This document shows positions 49,146 through 58,980 of a DNA stretch of 64,000 nt, in pieces. The DNA comes from Streptomyces sp. BV286 (GTDB taxonomy: Bacteria > Actinomycetota > Actinomycetes > Streptomycetales > Streptomycetaceae): the NCBI RefSeq assembly GCF_019090165.1, contig NZ_JAHRIB010000031.1:1-64000 (forward strand), given 5' to 3'. Under the pieces are notes generated by a model. The model did no database searches and was not told the origin of the DNA. It worked only from the letters and a program-made list of their open reading frames with translations. Position 1 is the first letter of the stretch. Each line of letters opens with the position of its first letter. Position numbers and translations under genes: made by a program.

Positions 49146-50438
49146 TCAGTGGGGAGCGCGTTCCTCGATGGCCGTACGCCACGCTGGAGGGGGTGCGTCC
49201 CCCGGCCCCGTGCCCGCCCGTCGTCCGCCGTGCGCGAAGAAGTCGGCCAGCGGAAGGATCGCCGCGCCGACCGTGACCGCGTCCGGGCCGAGGGCACCGA
49301 GCTCGATGGTCACCTTCTCGGCCGGGTGGCGCAGTGCGTACGAGACGGCGTGGGCCCGTACCGCGGGCAGGAAGCGGGAGCCCAGCTGGAGGCCGGCCCA
49401 GCCGCCGATGAGGATGCGTTCCGGCTGGAAGAGGTTGATCAGGTCGGAGAGACCCGCGCCCAGGTACTCGGCCGTCTCCTCCAGCACGGCCAGCGCCACC
49501 GGGTCGGCCGGTGTGCCCTCGGCCGGGTAGGCGGCGGCGAGCATGGCGGTCAGCGCGGTCTCCTCGTCGACACCTCGCGGCGGGCGTCCTCCCGCCTCCT
49601 CCCAGCGCTCCAGCAGGGCCTCCGCCCCGGCGTACGCCTCCAGACAGCCGAGCGCCCCGCAGCGGCAGCGGCGCCCCCTGACCCGTACCGTGAGGTGTCC
49701 CCATTCCACGGCCCGGCCCAGTTCCACGTCGTCCGAGACGAGGCTGGCACCGACGCCGGAGCCGAAGAGGACCACGACGGCGTTGTGCGCGCCGCGTCCG
49801 GCGCCGAACCACATCTCGGCCTGGCCGAGGGTCTTGGCGCCGTTGTCGGTGAAGTACGGGACGGAGTCCGGCAGCCCGCACGCGGCACGGAGGCGGGACT
49901 CCAGCGGCACGGACGGCCAGCCGATGGTCTGGCCGTGCACCACGGCACCCTCGGCCGCGGTGCGCTCCACGATGCCGGGTACGCCGATGCCGACACCCAG
50001 CAGGCGCTCGGGCGCGACGTCGGCGGCGGCGAGGACCTCCGCGACGCCGTCCCGGATGTGGCCGACGATGACGTCGACGTCGTAACCCTGGTGCTCCAAC
50101 GGCCTTTCCGTGCGGGCGAGTTCGGTCAGGGTGAGGTCGAAGAGCTCGACCCGCACACGCGTCTCGCCGACGTCGACGCCGATCATGTGGCCGCTGGCCG
50201 GGGCGACCCGGAGCAGGGTGCGGGGCCGGCCGCCGTCGGAGTCGACACTGCCCGCCTCCTCCACCAGACCGTCGGCGACGAGCTCGGCGACGACGTTGCT
50301 GATCGAGCCGGAACTCAGCCCGGTGGCCGGTCCCAGCTCGAAGCGGCTCATCGGTCCGTCGAAGTAGAGCCGTCTCAGCACGGCCGTGCGATTGCCCCTT
50401 CGCAGGTCACGTACCGTGCGCCCGTTCCGCCCCGCCAT
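49146..50438 (-). CDS. ROK family transcriptional repressor
   Basis: A 430-residue ROK protein with an N-terminal winged helix (LRRGNRTAVLRRLYFDGPMSRFELGPATGLSSGSISNVVAELVADGLVEE) and a C-terminal sugar-kinase-like fold. The fold has IGVDVGETRVRVELFDL (phosphate loop), LGVGIGVPGIV, GHLTVRVRGRRCRCGALGCLEAYAG (zinc site CRCGxxGCLE) and ILIGG. It probably binds a sugar and controls the divergent ABC transporter and beta-glucosidase genes. ATG 50438 has GGAAGGAACC upstream. Confidence 0.92.
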   Translation of the reverse strand: MAGRNGRTVRDLRRGNRTAVLRRLYFDGPMSRFELGPATGLSSGSISNVVAELVADGLVEEAGSVDSDGGRPRTLLRVAPASGHMIGVDVGETRVRVELFDLTLTELARTERPLEHQGYDVDVIVGHIRDGVAEVLAAADVAPERLLGVGIGVPGIVERTAAEGAVVHGQTIGWPSVPLESRLRAACGLPDSVPYFTDNGAKTLGQAEMWFGAGRGAHNAVVVLFGSGVGASLVSDDVELGRAVEWGHLTVRVRGRRCRCGALGCLEAYAGAEALLERWEEAGGRPPRGVDEETALTAMLAAAYPAEGTPADPVALAVLEETAEYLGAGLSDLINLFQPERILIGGWAGLQLGSRFLPAVRAHAVSYALRHPAEKVTIELGALGPDAVTVGAAILPLADFFAHGGRRAGTGPGDAPPPAWRTAIEERAPH

Positions 50439-50490
50439 GTGGTTCCTTCCCGCCGGACCCCCGACCTGCAAGATACAGCTGCGCGATCCC

Positions 50491-50542
50491 TTGACGCGAC
50501 TTCCTTCCGGGTCTTAACTCACGTCCTAAATTAAGCCGTGAG
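50491..50542 (+). promoter_or_regulatory. Promoter and inverted repeats of sugar ABC operon
   Basis: TTGACG (50491-50496) and TTAACT (50514-50519) with a 17-bp spacer make a plausible promoter. Overlapping it are two nested inverted pairs: CTTAA (50513-50517)/TTAAG (50531-50535) and CTCACG (50518-50523)/CGTGAG (50537-50542). These are candidate ROK-repressor sites that would block this promoter. Confidence 0.6.
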
Positions 50543-50605
50543 GGCGTTCGGGAAGTGAACGTTCGGCGCCCTCCTGCTCTCCCTCCGGAAGGGACGTCCG
50601 ACGTC

Positions 50606-51922
50606 ATGCGCAGAACCCGAGCCGCCGCCGCGAGCGCGGTCACCGTCTCACTGCTGGCCGCCGTGACCGCCTGCGGCGGTGGCTCGTCGACGGACGGCGG
50701 GTCCAACGACTCGCCGAAGACGCTCACCTACTGGGCCTCCAACCAGGGCCCGAGCATCGAGGCCGACAAGAAGATCCTCACGCCCGAGCTCAAGAAGTTC
50801 GAGCAACAGACCGGCATCAAGGTGAAGTTGGAGGTCATCCCCTGGTCCGATCTCCTCAACCGCATTCTCGCCGCGACCACGTCGGGCCAGGGCCCCGACG
50901 TCCTCAACATCGGCAACACCTGGTCCGCCTCCCTCCAGGCGACGGGGGCCCTGCTGCCGTGGGACGACAAGAACTTCGACCGGATCGGCGGCCGCGACCG
51001 GTTCGTCGAGTCGGCGCTCGGTTCCGCGGGGGCGACCGGCTCGGACCCGGCGGCCGTTCCGCTCTACTCGATGGCGTACGCCCTCTACTACAACAAGAAG
51101 ATGTTCGAGGACGCCGGGATTTCCGGGCCGCCCGCGACCTGGGACGAACTGGTCGCCGACGGGAAGAAGATCTCCAAGGACGGCAAGTGGGCGCTGGGCG
51201 CCGAGGGGGCGAACCCGTCGGAGAACATCCACCACGTCTTCGTCCTCGGCAAGCAGCACGGCGCCGACTTCTTCGACGCCGACGGCAAGCCCGACTTCAC
51301 CTCCGACGGTGCCGTGGCGGCGGTCAAGCAGTACGTCGACCTGATGGGCCGGGACAAGGTCGTCGCACCCGGCAACGCCGAGTACGCGCAGAACCAGTCC
51401 CTCAAGGACTTCGCCAAGGACAAGACGGCGATGGTGATGTGGCAGACGGCCGCGGCCACGCTCAAGGCCCACGGGATGAGCGACGACGAGTGGGGGGTCG
51501 CACCGGTGCCGGTCCGGTCCGGCGCTCCGGGCGACGGCACGGCCGTCAACTCGATGGTGGCGGGCATCAACATGGCCGTCTTCAAGAACACCGACAACAC
51601 CGACGGCGCACTGAAGTTCGTGAAGTTCATGACGAGCGACGCCGAGCAGAAGACGCTCAACAGGACGTACGGGTCCATCCCTCCGGTCAAGGCGGCCCAG
51701 GAGGACCCCGCGTTCAACACCCCCGCCCTGAAGGTGATCCGGGACACCCTCGCCCGGAGCGCCGCCCCCCTGCCCCAGGTTCCGAACGAGTCCCAGTTCG
51801 AGACGGCGGTCGGCACGGCCGTGAAGGAGCTCTTCGCGGAAGCGGCGGCCGGGCGGCCGGTGACGACCGCCTCGGTGAAGGAGAAGCTCTCCGAGGCCCA
51901 GCAGCAGATGCCGAAGAAGTGA
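50606..51922 (+). CDS. ABC sugar-binding lipoprotein
   Basis: A 438-residue solute-binding lipoprotein of the family-1 type. Signal with lipobox (LLAAVTACGGGSS; Cys about residue 23), then TLTYWASNQGPSIEADKKILTPELKKFEQQTGIKVKLEVIPWSDLLNRILAATTSGQGPDVLNIGNTW, then domains with YALYYNKKMFEDAGISGPPATWDEL and FVKFMTSDAEQKTLN. It delivers an oligosaccharide to the two permeases encoded next. Start has GGAAGGGAC; the stop is 7 bp from the first permease. No ATPase gene is present; Streptomyces sugar systems often share MsiK. Confidence 0.93.
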   Translation: MRRTRAAAASAVTVSLLAAVTACGGGSSTDGGSNDSPKTLTYWASNQGPSIEADKKILTPELKKFEQQTGIKVKLEVIPWSDLLNRILAATTSGQGPDVLNIGNTWSASLQATGALLPWDDKNFDRIGGRDRFVESALGSAGATGSDPAAVPLYSMAYALYYNKKMFEDAGISGPPATWDELVADGKKISKDGKWALGAEGANPSENIHHVFVLGKQHGADFFDADGKPDFTSDGAVAAVKQYVDLMGRDKVVAPGNAEYAQNQSLKDFAKDKTAMVMWQTAAATLKAHGMSDDEWGVAPVPVRSGAPGDGTAVNSMVAGINMAVFKNTDNTDGALKFVKFMTSDAEQKTLNRTYGSIPPVKAAQEDPAFNTPALKVIRDTLARSAAPLPQVPNESQFETAVGTAVKELFAEAAAGRPVTTASVKEKLSEAQQQMPKK

Positions 51923-51929
51923 GCGCTCC

Positions 51930-52919
51930 ATGACCGTGACCGCTGAACCCGCGGTCGGGAAGCGGGCGTTGCCCGGTGCGGCGGGGCCCACCCCGCGCCG
52001 CCGCACCGGGCGGGTACGCCGTGTGGCCCTGCCGTATCTGTTCCTGCTGCCCGCCCTGCTCCTCGAACTCCTCGTCCATCTGGTGCCGATGGTGATCGGC
52101 ATCGTCATGAGCTTCAAGGAGCTCACGCAGTTCTACATCCGCGACTGGGGCGCCGCGCCCTGGGCGGGCTTCGACAACTACCGCCTCTCCGTGGACTTCG
52201 ACGCGCCCGTCGGCGAGGCGCTGCTCCACTCCTTCTTCGTGACCTGCGCCTTCACCGTGCTCTCCGTCGGCCTGTGCTGGCTGCTCGGCACGACGGCCGC
52301 GGTGTACATGCAGGAGTCGTTCCGCGGCCGCGGCTTCCTGCGCGCGGTCTTCCTCGTCCCCTACGCGCTGCCCGTCTACGCGGCCGTCATCACCTGGGCG
52401 TTCATGTTCCAGCGCGACAACGGCCTGGTGAACCACGTGCTGCACGACCAGCTGGGCCTCACCGACAGTCCGTCCTTCTGGCTGATCGGCGACAACAGTT
52501 TCGTCGCGCTGCTCGTCGTGTCCGTGTGGAAGGGCTGGCCGTTCGCCTTCCTCATCGTGATGGCGGGCCTGCAGAACATCCCCAGGGAGCTGTACGAGGC
52601 GGCCTCGATCGACGGGGCCGGAATGCTCCAGCAGCTGCGCCGCGTCACCCTGCCGTCGCTGCGTCCGGTCAACCAGGTGCTGGTCCTGGTGCTCTTCCTG
52701 TGGACGTTCAACGACTTCAACACGCCCTATGTGCTGTTCGGCAAGGCGGCTCCGGAGGCCGCCGACCTGATCTCGATCCACATCTACCAGTCGTCGTTCG
52801 TGACGTGGAACTTCGGGACGGGGTCGGCGATGTCCGTACTGCTCCTGCTGTTCCTGCTGGTCGTGACGGGTGTCTATCTGGCCCTGACCTCGCGCGGACG
52901 GAGCGCCTCCGATGCCTAG
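51930..52919 (+). CDS. ABC sugar transporter permease (MalF type)
   Basis: A 329-residue permease with about six membrane segments. A basic N-terminal tail of about 28 residues precedes VALPYLFLLPALLLELLVHLVP. The EAA motif that docks the ATPase reads ELYEAASIDGAGMLQQLRRVTLP. Overlaps the next permease gene by 8 bp. Confidence 0.93.
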   Translation: MTVTAEPAVGKRALPGAAGPTPRRRTGRVRRVALPYLFLLPALLLELLVHLVPMVIGIVMSFKELTQFYIRDWGAAPWAGFDNYRLSVDFDAPVGEALLHSFFVTCAFTVLSVGLCWLLGTTAAVYMQESFRGRGFLRAVFLVPYALPVYAAVITWAFMFQRDNGLVNHVLHDQLGLTDSPSFWLIGDNSFVALLVVSVWKGWPFAFLIVMAGLQNIPRELYEAASIDGAGMLQQLRRVTLPSLRPVNQVLVLVLFLWTFNDFNTPYVLFGKAAPEAADLISIHIYQSSFVTWNFGTGSAMSVLLLLFLLVVTGVYLALTSRGRSASDA

Positions 52920-53783
52920 AACGTCCATGAGCGCGCCCCGCTCGCCGATGGCCGCGCCACGCTCCTTCCTGTGGTCGCGCCGGATCTTCCTCACCCTGCT
53001 CACCGGTTTCGTCCTGCTGCCGGTGTACGTGATGGTGTCCAGCTCGCTGAAGCCGCTGCAGGACGTGTCGGGCGAGTTCCGCTGGCTGCCGAGCGGCCTG
53101 ACGGTCCGCCCCTACATCGACATCTGGTCGACCGTTCCGCTCGCGAAGTACTTCGTCAACTCGCTGATCGTGGCGGGCGCGGCGACGGTCTGCTCGGTGG
53201 TGATCGCGATCTTCGCCGCGTACGGGGTGAGCCGCTACCGGTTCCGCGGGAAGCGCCTCTTCACCGTGACCGTGCTGTCCACCCAGATGTTTCCCGGGAT
53301 CCTCTTCCTGCTCCCGCTCTTCCTGATCTACGTGAACATCGGCAACGCCACCGGCATCGCGCTCTTCGGCTCGCGGGCCGGCCTGATCCTCACGTATCTG
53401 ACGTTCTCGCTGCCGTTCTCGATCTGGATGCTGATCGGCTACTTCGAGTCGGTGCCGCGCGATCTCGACGAGGCCGCGATGGTGGACGGCTGCGGGCCGC
53501 TCGGCGCGCTCTTCCGGGTCGTGGTGCCCGCCGCCGTTCCCGGGATCGTCGCGGTCGCCGTGTACGCGTTCATGACCGCGTGGGGCGAGGTGCTGTTCGC
53601 GTCGGTGATGACCAACGACACCACCCGCACGCTCGCCGTCGGCCTCCAGGGATACGCCACGCAGAACGACGTGTACTGGAATCAGGTCATGGCCGCCTCG
53701 CTCGTGGTGAGCGTCCCCGTGGTCGCCGGGTTCCTGCTGCTCCAGCGCTATCTGGTCGCCGGACTCACCGCCGGGGCCGTCAA

Positions 53784-53787
<4 letters not shown>
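52912..53787 (+). CDS. ABC sugar transporter permease (MalG type)
   Basis: A 291-residue permease with six hydrophobic segments and the EAA motif [25 protein letters not shown]. It starts with ATG 52912 inside the preceding gene; ATG 52927 is an alternative. Its stop codon overlaps the GTG proposed for the beta-glucosidase, so ABC components and enzyme are one coupled operon. Confidence 0.93.
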
Positions 53788-55193
<1,406 letters not shown>

Positions 55194-55195
55194 GC

Positions 55196-56197
55196 TCAGC
55201 GGGCGACCTCGTCCAGGGCGGCGACGAGCTCCGGGGCCACCGCGTCCCGGAGCCAGGCGTCATGCTGCTCCCCCATGGCACGGGGGACCGTCTCCACAAG
55301 CATGATCAGGTAGAGGTAGCTGCGGTAGAGGGCCAGCCGACGACGGGCCGAGCCGGTGAACTCGGCCCGTCCGCCCTCCTCCTGGTACTCCGTCAGGAAG
55401 TCCCGGTCCTTCTCGATGTCGTCGAGCAGTGCCAGTGACACGAAGTCCGCCAGGGGGTCGCCCCAGAACATGCGCTCGCCGTCGATCAGACCTCCGATCC
55501 TCGGTCCACCGTGACGGGCCGAGTCCGGGTCCGGGCCGCCCGCCGGGCGTTCGACCAGGATGTTCCCCCGCCACAGGTCGAAGTGCACCAGACGCGGTAC
55601 GGCGACCTCGTCGAGGTCGCCGTACGCGGACCGGGCCGCGCGGGCCACCTCGTCCACCGGTCGCGGCAGCCAGGCCCCGAACCGCCGGGCGTCGTCCAGG
55701 ACGGCGTCGTACATGCCGGTGAAGGCCGACCGCCAGTCGGCGGACAGCGGGCCGAGCGCGCCGGACGGATAGCCGAACCCGGGGCCGGACACCTCATGAA
55801 GGCGGGCCACCCGGCGGCCCAACTCCGCGCGCAGAAGAGCCTGTTCGTCGGGGGCCGGGCGCTCGTCCCACATGTCGCCGGGACAGGCCGTCATGAGCAG
55901 ATGACGGCCTGTCGGCGCGGCAGCGTCGAAGGAGACACCCACCACGCGCGGCACGGGCACCTCGACCGCGCCGGCCGCCCGGTAGAACTCCGCCTCCGAG
56001 ACGAGGAGTTCACGCTCGTGACTCAGACCGGGGGCGGTGTGCGGGGGCGGGGTCTTCAGTACGTACCGGGTGCCGTCGGCGAGGAGCAGTTCCTCCACGG
56101 TGTTGTACGTCCCACCACTGAGGGGACGGCATTGGACGAGGCGGCCCGCGGAAACACCGGCGGCCTCCAGGATCCGTCCGACCCGTTCCTCCGACAT
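55196..56197 (-). CDS. APH-family phosphotransferase
   Basis: A 333-residue aminoglycoside phosphotransferase/choline-kinase-like enzyme. N-lobe: CRPLSGGTYNTVEELLLADGTRYVLKTPPP (the Lys binds ATP). C-lobe: VHFDLWRGNILVERP is the catalytic HxDxxxxN loop and GLIDGERMFWGDPLADF the metal-binding Asp. Such proteins phosphorylate small metabolites or antibiotics; the substrate is unknown. It is convergent with the beta-glucosidase gene, two bases apart. Upstream in-frame sequence before ATG 56197 has the repeat element and is rejected. Confidence 0.88.
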   Translation of the reverse strand: MSEERVGRILEAAGVSAGRLVQCRPLSGGTYNTVEELLLADGTRYVLKTPPPHTAPGLSHERELLVSEAEFYRAAGAVEVPVPRVVGVSFDAAAPTGRHLLMTACPGDMWDERPAPDEQALLRAELGRRVARLHEVSGPGFGYPSGALGPLSADWRSAFTGMYDAVLDDARRFGAWLPRPVDEVARAARSAYGDLDEVAVPRLVHFDLWRGNILVERPAGGPDPDSARHGGPRIGGLIDGERMFWGDPLADFVSLALLDDIEKDRDFLTEYQEEGGRAEFTGSARRRLALYRSYLYLIMLVETVPRAMGEQHDAWLRDAVAPELVAALDEVAR

Positions 56198-56261
56198 AAC
56201 GCCCCACCCCGTCCCGTCGCCCCGGTACAGGGTACGAAAGAGGGCGGCTCCATGCCGCGCC

Positions 56262-56313
56262 CCTTTCAAAGGGCGAGCGAAGCGGGCCCCTTGAAAGGCG
56301 CGGGGAACTGCGC
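56262..56313. repeat. Intergenic repeat element with hairpin
   Basis: CCTTTCAA (56262-56269) and TTGAAAGG (56291-56298) form an inverted pair. The right arm runs into AGGCGCGGGGAACTGCGC (56296-56313), a copy of the element clustered at 12193-12445. Confidence 0.7.
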
Positions 56314-56397
56314 GCCCGGTCACGACGAACCCGCACCCGGGACACAACGCCCCGCACCTCGACCCGCAACCCGAGCGGAGCGCATAGGCTCCGGCGC

Positions 56398-56784
56398 ATG
56401 GAACAGAGCGAGATCATCCTCCGAGCGATCGGCGTCCTGACCGAGACCCAGGAAATGGTGCGCAGGCTCAACGAGGACGCTGAGGTGGACATAGACGCCG
56501 GCGAGGCCCAGCTGGGCAGACTGGTGACCGAGGTGTTCCCGTCGGTCGAGGTCCCCGGTGACGCGACCCCCGCCGAGGCGGGACAGGCCGTCATCGACGC
56601 GCTGATGCCCGCGGCGATCTCGCTGGTGGGGGCGTTCGCCTTCCTGTTCTCGGAGCTCGCCGACATCCATGACACGGGCCGTTCCGAAATCAAGAGCACC
56701 GAGCTTCTGCGCACCCTCGCCCTGCGGCTGTCGAACACGGACCCGAGCGCCGACTCCGGCGCGGAGCACGACGACGACGCGTAG
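56398..56784 (+). CDS. Hypothetical protein with one hydrophobic segment
   Basis: A 128-residue protein. The first 65 residues are acidic and helical (ETQEMVRRLNEDAEVDIDAGEAQLGRL). One hydrophobic stretch (AVIDALMPAAISLVGAFAFLFSELADIH) follows, then an acidic tail ending EHDDDA. I do not recognise its family. It lies between the phosphotransferase region and the 8-bp repeat tract. The hydrophobic stretch may be a membrane segment or an amphipathic helix. Confidence 0.65.
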   Translation: MEQSEIILRAIGVLTETQEMVRRLNEDAEVDIDAGEAQLGRLVTEVFPSVEVPGDATPAEAGQAVIDALMPAAISLVGAFAFLFSELADIHDTGRSEIKSTELLRTLALRLSNTDPSADSGAEHDDDA

Positions 56785-56848
56785 CGGTGCCCGAGGACGA
56801 GGCGGACCGCGGTGCGCCGACGCGCCGCCGTCCGTCGCCCTTCCGGCC

Positions 56849-56928
56849 GACCCGCCGACCCGCCGACCCGCCGACCCGCCGACCCGCCGACCCGCCAACC
56901 CGCCGACCCGCCGACCCGCCGACCCGCC
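56849..56928. repeat. 8-bp tandem repeat (10 units)
   Basis: Ten consecutive GACCCGCC units (56849-56928); one reads AACCCGCC (56897-56904). The tract ends 2 bp before the stop codon of the convergent FBP-like gene. Because the unit is not a multiple of three, its length would alter any reading frame through it. Confidence 0.95.
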
Positions 56929-56930
56929 GG

Positions 56931-57425
56931 TCAGGATTGCAGGCGGTCCAGGAAGGCCGACAGATGGTCCGTCGTGCGGTTGATCTGTTCCTCCACGGTG
57001 AGGCTCTCCTCGAAGCGTGATCCCGGACCGGGCAGCTTCTTGCCGCGTACGTAGAGCGAGCAGGCGAGGTCGGCGCACATGTAGACACCCACCGAGTTGC
57101 CCTCGCGCCCGGCCGTGCCCACCTTGCGTGCCGTCATGAGCGAGACGCCGTTCCCCGGGTGGGTGGTCAGACACAGCGAGCACATGCTGCGGTGCAGGAA
57201 GCCCCGCTGCCGGGACGGGAAACGCAGCGCCACGCCGACGAGCCGGCCGGACCGCTCGGTCACCAGATAGCTGCGGTCGGGTGCCCCGGGATCGCGCCAG
57301 CCGAGGAAGTCCAGGTCGTCCCACGGTCGTTCCTCCAGGTCCCGGGGTATGGCCAGCCTCTTCGCCTCTCCCTTGGAGCAGTTGACGAAGGAACCGCGGA
57401 TGTCCTGCTCGGTGAGCGGCCTCAT
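56931..57425 (-). CDS. FBP/FusB-like zinc-finger EF-G-binding protein
   Basis: A 164-residue protein of the FBP (FusB-like) zinc-finger family. It carries CSLCLTTHPGNGVSLMTARKVG (Cys-x2-Cys) and YMCADLACSLYVRGKKLPG (Cys-x4-Cys), the treble-clef zinc site of FusB/FusC-type EF-G-binding proteins. The N-terminal helical part (LTEQDIRGSFVNCSKGEAKRLAIPRDLEERPWDDLDFLGWRDPG) matches the family. FusB rescues EF-G stalled by fusidic acid; the actinobacterial homologues are generally uncharacterised. ATG 57425. Operator-like CTAG repeats lie just upstream. Confidence 0.85.
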   Translation of the reverse strand: MRPLTEQDIRGSFVNCSKGEAKRLAIPRDLEERPWDDLDFLGWRDPGAPDRSYLVTERSGRLVGVALRFPSRQRGFLHRSMCSLCLTTHPGNGVSLMTARKVGTAGREGNSVGVYMCADLACSLYVRGKKLPGPGSRFEESLTVEEQINRTTDHLSAFLDRLQS

Positions 57426-57461
57426 GGCGGGGTCTCCTGACGGGTCGTGGGCGCCGAGTCA

Positions 57462-57491
57462 AACCTAGGGTGACTAGGTTATGACCTAGTC
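57462..57491. promoter_or_regulatory. Overlapping CTAG inverted repeats
   Basis: AACCTAG-GGTGA-CTAGGTT (57462-57480) and GACTAGGT-TATG-ACCTAGTC (57472-57491) are both perfect. Three CTAG half-sites occur in 28 bp, rare in such GC-rich DNA. They lie 37-66 bp upstream of the FBP-like gene start and probably are its operator/promoter region. Confidence 0.65.
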
Positions 57492-57657
57492 TACGTAGCA
57501 GATCCATGGAGGGCCAATGGATTTTGGTTAAGTCTTGGAGGGAGGCAGTCGATCATGACGCTGCTCCTCCTGGGCAGCCCCGGGCGGTGCCGGGCACCCA
57601 CGGAGCTGCGCCCTCCGGATACGTTCGGTGCGGTCGTCGAACGGGAAGTGGCCAGGG

Positions 57658-58905
57658 ATGCGAGATGTACGTGAAGTGTGGACCGCCGGCAGTGCCCAGG
57701 TGGCGAAGTGGCGCCAGGAGCCCGTGATCGTCCAGACGGTCCGATCGGCGGCGGCCGCGACGGTCGCGTACGTGGTCGCCCTGCGTTTCAGCCCCGAAGT
57801 CGCGCCGCTCACCGCTCCCCTGACCGCACTCCTCGTCGTCCAGGTCACGCTCTACGCCACCCTCACCACCGGCGTGCGCCGTGTGAACGCCGTGGTGGCC
57901 GGTGTACTCGTCGCCATCGGCTTCAGTGCTCTGGTGGGGCTGACCTGGTGGAGCCTGGGGCTGCTCATCCTGGCCTCGCTGGCCGTCGGGCACCTGGTGC
58001 GGGTCAGCGAGTTCGTGCCCGAGGTGGCGATCAGCGCGATGCTGGTCCTCGGGGTCACCCGGGTCGGTGACACGGCCTGGGCGCGGATCCTGGAGACGGT
58101 GATCGGGGCCGTGGTCGGGCTCGGCTGCAATCTGCTGTTCGCTCCCCCGGTGTGGGTCGGTGCCGCCGGCGAGTCCATCGAGGATCTGGCGCGCCGGATG
58201 CGGCGGTTGATGCTGCACGTCGGCGAGGAGGCGGCCGGCCGCACGCCGGTGGCCGTGGCGGCCGCGAGGCTGCACGAGGCGCGCCAGCTCGACCACGACA
58301 TCGTCGACGTGGACGCGGCCCTCAAACAGGCCGAGGACAGCGTGCGGCTCAATCCGCGCGTGCGGGAGGGGCTGTTGCACCGGGTCGTCCTGCGCACCGG
58401 CCTCGACACGCTGGAGATCTGCACGGTGGTCCTGCGGGTGCTCGCCCGCACCCTCACCGACCTCGCCAAGGAGCGCGCGCCCGACCCGCTGTTCGGGCCG
58501 GGGCCCGGGACTGCCTTCGAGCAGCTCCTGTCCGAGGTCGGTGACGCGGTGGTCAGTTTCGCCGTGCTCGTCACCACCGACGTCAGCCGCAGCGCGGAGT
58601 CGGCGGAGGCCCGACTGGCCTCGGAGCTCATCGCGGCGACCGCCACCCGCGACAAACTGGCCCAGCTCCTGCTGGAGGAGGTACAGCGGGACGCACGGCA
58701 GTGGCAGCTGTACGGGGCCGTACTGACCGAGGTGACCCGGATGCTCGACGAGCTCGACATGGAGCACCGCTCGCGCCGGCTCCTGGAGGAACTGGACCGC
58801 TGCACCCGTGAACAGCGCGAGCGGATGCCCCGGCTGGACCGCCTCGGCCGGCGTCTGCGTCCCTCACGGCGGAACCGGCCGGCCCCGTCGAGTCGTGCTA
58901 CGTGA
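57658..58905 (+). CDS. FUSC/aromatic-acid-exporter-like membrane protein
   Basis: A 415-residue protein. Residues about 20-165 hold hydrophobic segments in the layout of aromatic acid exporter (FUSC/ArAE) proteins: TVRSAAAATVAYVVAL, LTALLVVQVTLYATLTTGVRRVNAVVAGVLVAIGFSAL, LILASLAVGHLVRV and VIGAVVGLGCNLLF. The rest (about 170-415) is a long helical cytoplasmic region with LDTLEICTVVLRVLARTLTDL and RDKLAQLLLEEVQRDARQW. It may export aromatic acids. ATG 57658 is chosen; a longer frame upstream lacks a good site. Confidence 0.85.
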   Translation: MRDVREVWTAGSAQVAKWRQEPVIVQTVRSAAAATVAYVVALRFSPEVAPLTAPLTALLVVQVTLYATLTTGVRRVNAVVAGVLVAIGFSALVGLTWWSLGLLILASLAVGHLVRVSEFVPEVAISAMLVLGVTRVGDTAWARILETVIGAVVGLGCNLLFAPPVWVGAAGESIEDLARRMRRLMLHVGEEAAGRTPVAVAAARLHEARQLDHDIVDVDAALKQAEDSVRLNPRVREGLLHRVVLRTGLDTLEICTVVLRVLARTLTDLAKERAPDPLFGPGPGTAFEQLLSEVGDAVVSFAVLVTTDVSRSAESAEARLASELIAATATRDKLAQLLLEEVQRDARQWQLYGAVLTEVTRMLDELDMEHRSRRLLEELDRCTREQRERMPRLDRLGRRLRPSRRNRPAPSSRAT

Positions 58906-58980
58906 CGTACTGAGCGCCGTGTGACGTAGCTGCACGGCGACGGCGGGCGACGTGCCCACGCGGAGACAAGGGGAGTACGG

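Noticed and set aside
48609..50534. Plus-strand frame opposite the ROK gene
   Set aside because: No recognisable motif; the ROK zinc and kinase-like motifs are on the minus strand.
56795..57020. Frames through the GACCCGCC tract encoding Arg/Pro/Asp repeats
   Set aside because: The tract is open in several frames simply because of its 8-bp period; no start with binding site or conserved domain.
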